Source: Cladobotryum mycophilum (Eukaryota; Ascomycota; Sordariomycetes; Hypocreales; Hypocreaceae). Taken from it: a DNA stretch of 64,000 bases. Positions 61,906 to 64,000 of this stretch are shown here, one piece after another. A program made the translations under genes and the position numbers. The notes beneath the pieces are model-generated. The model was not told the DNA's origin. It did no database searches and saw only the letters and a program-made list of their open reading frames with translations. Numbering within the stretch: position 1 is the stretch's first letter; every line of letters begins with the position of its first letter. Location of the stretch: assembly GCA_036429605.1 (NCBI GenBank), contig JAVFKD010000004.1, positions 310,001 to 374,000 of the forward strand. The letters are read 5' to 3'.

Positions 61906-63036
61906 ATGCCTCTTTTTTCAGTCAGTTCGGTCACACGAGGGTGGGTAGCCTTCATGACGTATCGCCTACTGACGTACAATCACAGCGTCTCATTCGATTC
62001 CTTTCCGACGACAATTGCATCTATTATGGTGATGCCATTCTACCGGAAGGAGTCGTTGACATCTCGAGATCTCAACAGGCCCGCGTGATTACGGGAGATG
62101 TATTGGGAGAGCATCACGTCACGGACCAAGTGCTCGACGTTCGTCTCTTGCTGCCGCCTCTGGCTCCATCACAAACCGGGACTGTTCGGTGCGTGGGTTT
62201 GAACTATGCGAGTCACGCTAGAGAAGCAGACATGTCGCAGCCTCAGTATCCTCTTCTCTTTTACAAGCCTCGTACAGCTCTCTCGGGACCGGTTGATGTT
62301 ATCAAAATACCGCCCATGGCGCAAGAAGGTACTGGCCTGGACTACGAGTGTGAGCTGGTGATAGTCATCGGGAAGAAATGCAAAGATGTCACCGAGGCTG
62401 AAGCTCTTGACTGCATTCTTGGCTATAGCGTTGGCAACGATGTGACGCACCGAGACTGGCAACTCAAATGGGGGAAGGCCAATGGTCCCACGGAAAGGGG
62501 TTTGACACATGGGCTCCGTACGGGCCTGGCATAGTGACAGGCAACATCATTACAGACCCTCAAAACCTCAAGATCTGGACCAAGGTTAACGGGGAATTGC
62601 TCCAGGTGAGTGGCACAAAACTGCACGTCAAACTAGGAATGCAAATGATGGCTTACCATTTCTTTTAGGATGCAACAACGGCGGAAATGATGTTTGGGGT
62701 CAAGAAAATAGTTTCTTTGCTGAGCCGTGGTGTGACGCTCATGCCCGGAGACGTTATTTTCAGCGGAACGTGAGATGCCCCCGAGGAAGAAATATGTTAT
62801 CAATGAACATTTTTAGGCTAATTGAACAAAGTCCCGCCGGAGTTGGAATGTGCCGCAACCCTCAGATATGGCTTGAGCATGGCGACGTTGTTGAGGTTGG
62901 ACTGGAGCAGGTTGGCACTTGGTAAGTATCCCAGCATGGCATTGCACGCTTGACTTGAGTAGATCGTGCTGACAATGTCACTTACAGCACGAACAAGGTT
63001 CAATTTATAACGGAAGATTCACGAAGCTGTGTGTAG
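61906..63036 (+). CDS. Fumarylacetoacetate hydrolase (FAH) family enzyme, one-base break
   Basis: Proposed exons: 61906-61920 (MPLFS; an alternative donor further on would add residues), 61986-62605, 62669-62769, 62832-62921 and 62988-63036. The domain reads RLIRFLSDDNCIYYGDAI, VRCVGLNYASHAREAD, LLFYKPRTALSGP, and the metal-binding DYECELVIVIGK, followed by GYSVGNDVTHRDWQ. At a G5 run (62470-62474) the frame shifts by one; the family text then continues SHGKGFDTWAPYGPGIVTG. Later words are LSRGVTLMPGDVIFSGTPAGVG and the end VGTCTNKVQF. These enzymes cleave or decarboxylate 2-oxo acids with a divalent metal. The break could be a homopolymer sequencing error, as the rest is intact. Confidence 0.8.
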
Positions 63037-63577
63037 ACGAGATGATGATTCAAGGAAGGGTTAGCTCGACTCTATAATTTGCTAGAGATTGTGGAAACTT
63101 GCTTGGTATTTTTTTACATGGAGGCTTAACTACATGCATGTAACATGATCCGATTCCGCACGAACTCTACCCCTTCCGTTTCTCACCTTGTCCTAATAGT
63201 ATTACTAGGCCTTGCTTGTGTAACATGAAGCGCCCTGTCAATGACAAATCGTAAAGCAGAGTCGACGCCCTTGTCGAGGAAGCCATGCGCCCTTCCCTTA
63301 CACGCCTCGTCATACAGACCCCGGCTCTTCCCCAAGAGATCTTTAGTGGCTTTATGGGGAGATGTGTGCACATGGATGCTGCACTAATTAGTCAACGTCC
63401 GTTGAGTCATCGTGCATACAATGATACACTAGTGGTGGAAGTTGGGCATCGCAGGGGGACGCCGCAGGGGGCTTGCTCAATACTTTAAACCCCTTGTGTA
63501 CTCTGGTCGTTGGAAGCACCGCTACACACCTCATCTCCTCGACACGCATTTTCACTCATACACAAATCCATTTTGCA
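63037..63577. other. Spacer between FAH and aminotransferase genes
   Basis: No supported gene; short minus-strand frames at 63167-63373 are unconvincing. The last 60 bp are the pyrimidine-rich leader of the next gene. Confidence 0.5.
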
Positions 63578-64000
63578 ATGAGCAATATCAAGGATTTCCC
63601 ACTAGACAACTGGAGTGAGTAGCACTTTTCACCACTATCGCAACAATTACTGACGAGAAAACTGACTTTACACAGTCCGACAGTATGGGGTAGGCATTCC
63701 ATTTATTGCATGGCCTCTCAACCCTCCCCCCCAGCAGCTAACCCCCTCTACCACCACAGTCGGCATGCCACGTTCAATTTCACGGTAAACATTTCCCATA
63801 CAAAAAAAACCCCCTCAGCAAAAGAGTTCAAGATGTTAATTTTCCTTCTCTCCTCTCCCATAGGATCAAGCGCATCTGTCGTGTCGTTGAATGACCTGCG
63901 ACAGCTGGCGTCGACACCCGGCGCAGAGGTGTTAGACCAGGATCTGAAGCTCGATTACGGACCGTTTGAAGGATCTGATCGACTACGCTCGCGCATTGCA
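63578..64000 (+). CDS. PLP-dependent aminotransferase (class I/II), 5' part
   Basis: Begins at 63578 (MSNIKDFPLDNW), with several short introns: GTGAGT at about 63615, GTAGGC at about 63690 and GTAAAC at about 63785. The last exon runs off the window at 64000. The visible part reads GSSASVVSLNDLRQL, then LKLDYGPFEGSDRLRSRIA, the N-terminal arm of class I/II aminotransferases (LxYGPxxGSxxLRxxIA). The PLP lysine lies beyond the window. It is likely part of the RidA-FAH group. Small exon borders between 63610 and 63850 are uncertain. Confidence 0.75.

Noticed and set aside
62169..62510. Minus-strand 113-codon frame over the FAH gene
   Set aside because: Antisense shadow of conserved FAH motifs.
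1..64000. tRNA, rRNA and centromere/telomere features
   Set aside because: I looked for tRNA box B-like strings (GGTTCRANNCC), rRNA-like stretches and telomere repeats and saw none convincing; a covariance search would be needed to be sure.

Overview
The window is nuclear DNA of a filamentous ascomycete (Pezizomycotina, probably Sordariomycetes/Hypocreales-like). The signs are many 50-75 nt spliceosomal introns with GTRAGT donors and CTRAY branch points, HET-domain and NACHT-WD40 genes, a pogo/Fot1-type transposon, a KP4-like killer protein gene, bZIP-DUF3425 and Dal5-type MFS families, and gene-poor intergenic stretches. Genus cannot be fixed from the sequence alone. All calls come from reading the sequence; no database was searched.

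Layout. 0.2-2.3 kb: AtuA-like protein. 2.9-5.1 kb: secreted protein of 15 tandem Cys-rich repeats. 9.6-10.7 kb: REI1-like zinc-finger protein. 12.7-15.1 kb: protein with two retropepsin-like domains. 15.2-17.2 kb: allantoate-permease-type transporter. 18.8-22.6 kb: three tandem secreted cystatin-like proteins inside a repeated ~1.5-2 kb unit. 22.9-29.5 kb: NACHT-WD40 NLR-like gene cut by a 1,884-bp Tc1/pogo element with a clean TA duplication. 31-35 kb: small conserved protein, HET protein and a frameshifted APH-type kinase. 37.1-37.7 kb: predicted acylated MGC protein. 38.4-39.75 kb: a probable non-coding spliced RNA gene built of seven tandem exon-intron units, each exon carrying two stem-loops whose stems are kept by compensating changes. 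40.2-40.7 kb: KP4-like killer protein. 41.6-47.3 kb: P450 and two cyanamide-hydratase-like HD proteins (one secreted). 47.8-48.8 kb: decayed gene. 49.6-54.2 kb: giant HET-like protein with a coiled-coil insertion. 54.3-57.9 kb: ankyrin remnant, membrane protein (with a GC-AG intron) and a broken nucleoside-phosphorylase-domain gene. 58.5 kb to the end: bZIP-DUF3425 regulator, RidA protein, FAH-family enzyme and the start of a PLP aminotransferase, which look like a small catabolic cluster with four TTACTAA sites in the shared promoter.

The strongest candidate for something undescribed is the 38.4-39.75 kb array of structured exons. Next are the tandem fungal cystatins and the two-type Cys-repeat protein. 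Several genes carry single-base frame breaks, three of them in homopolymers, so assembly error must be excluded before they are called pseudogenes.
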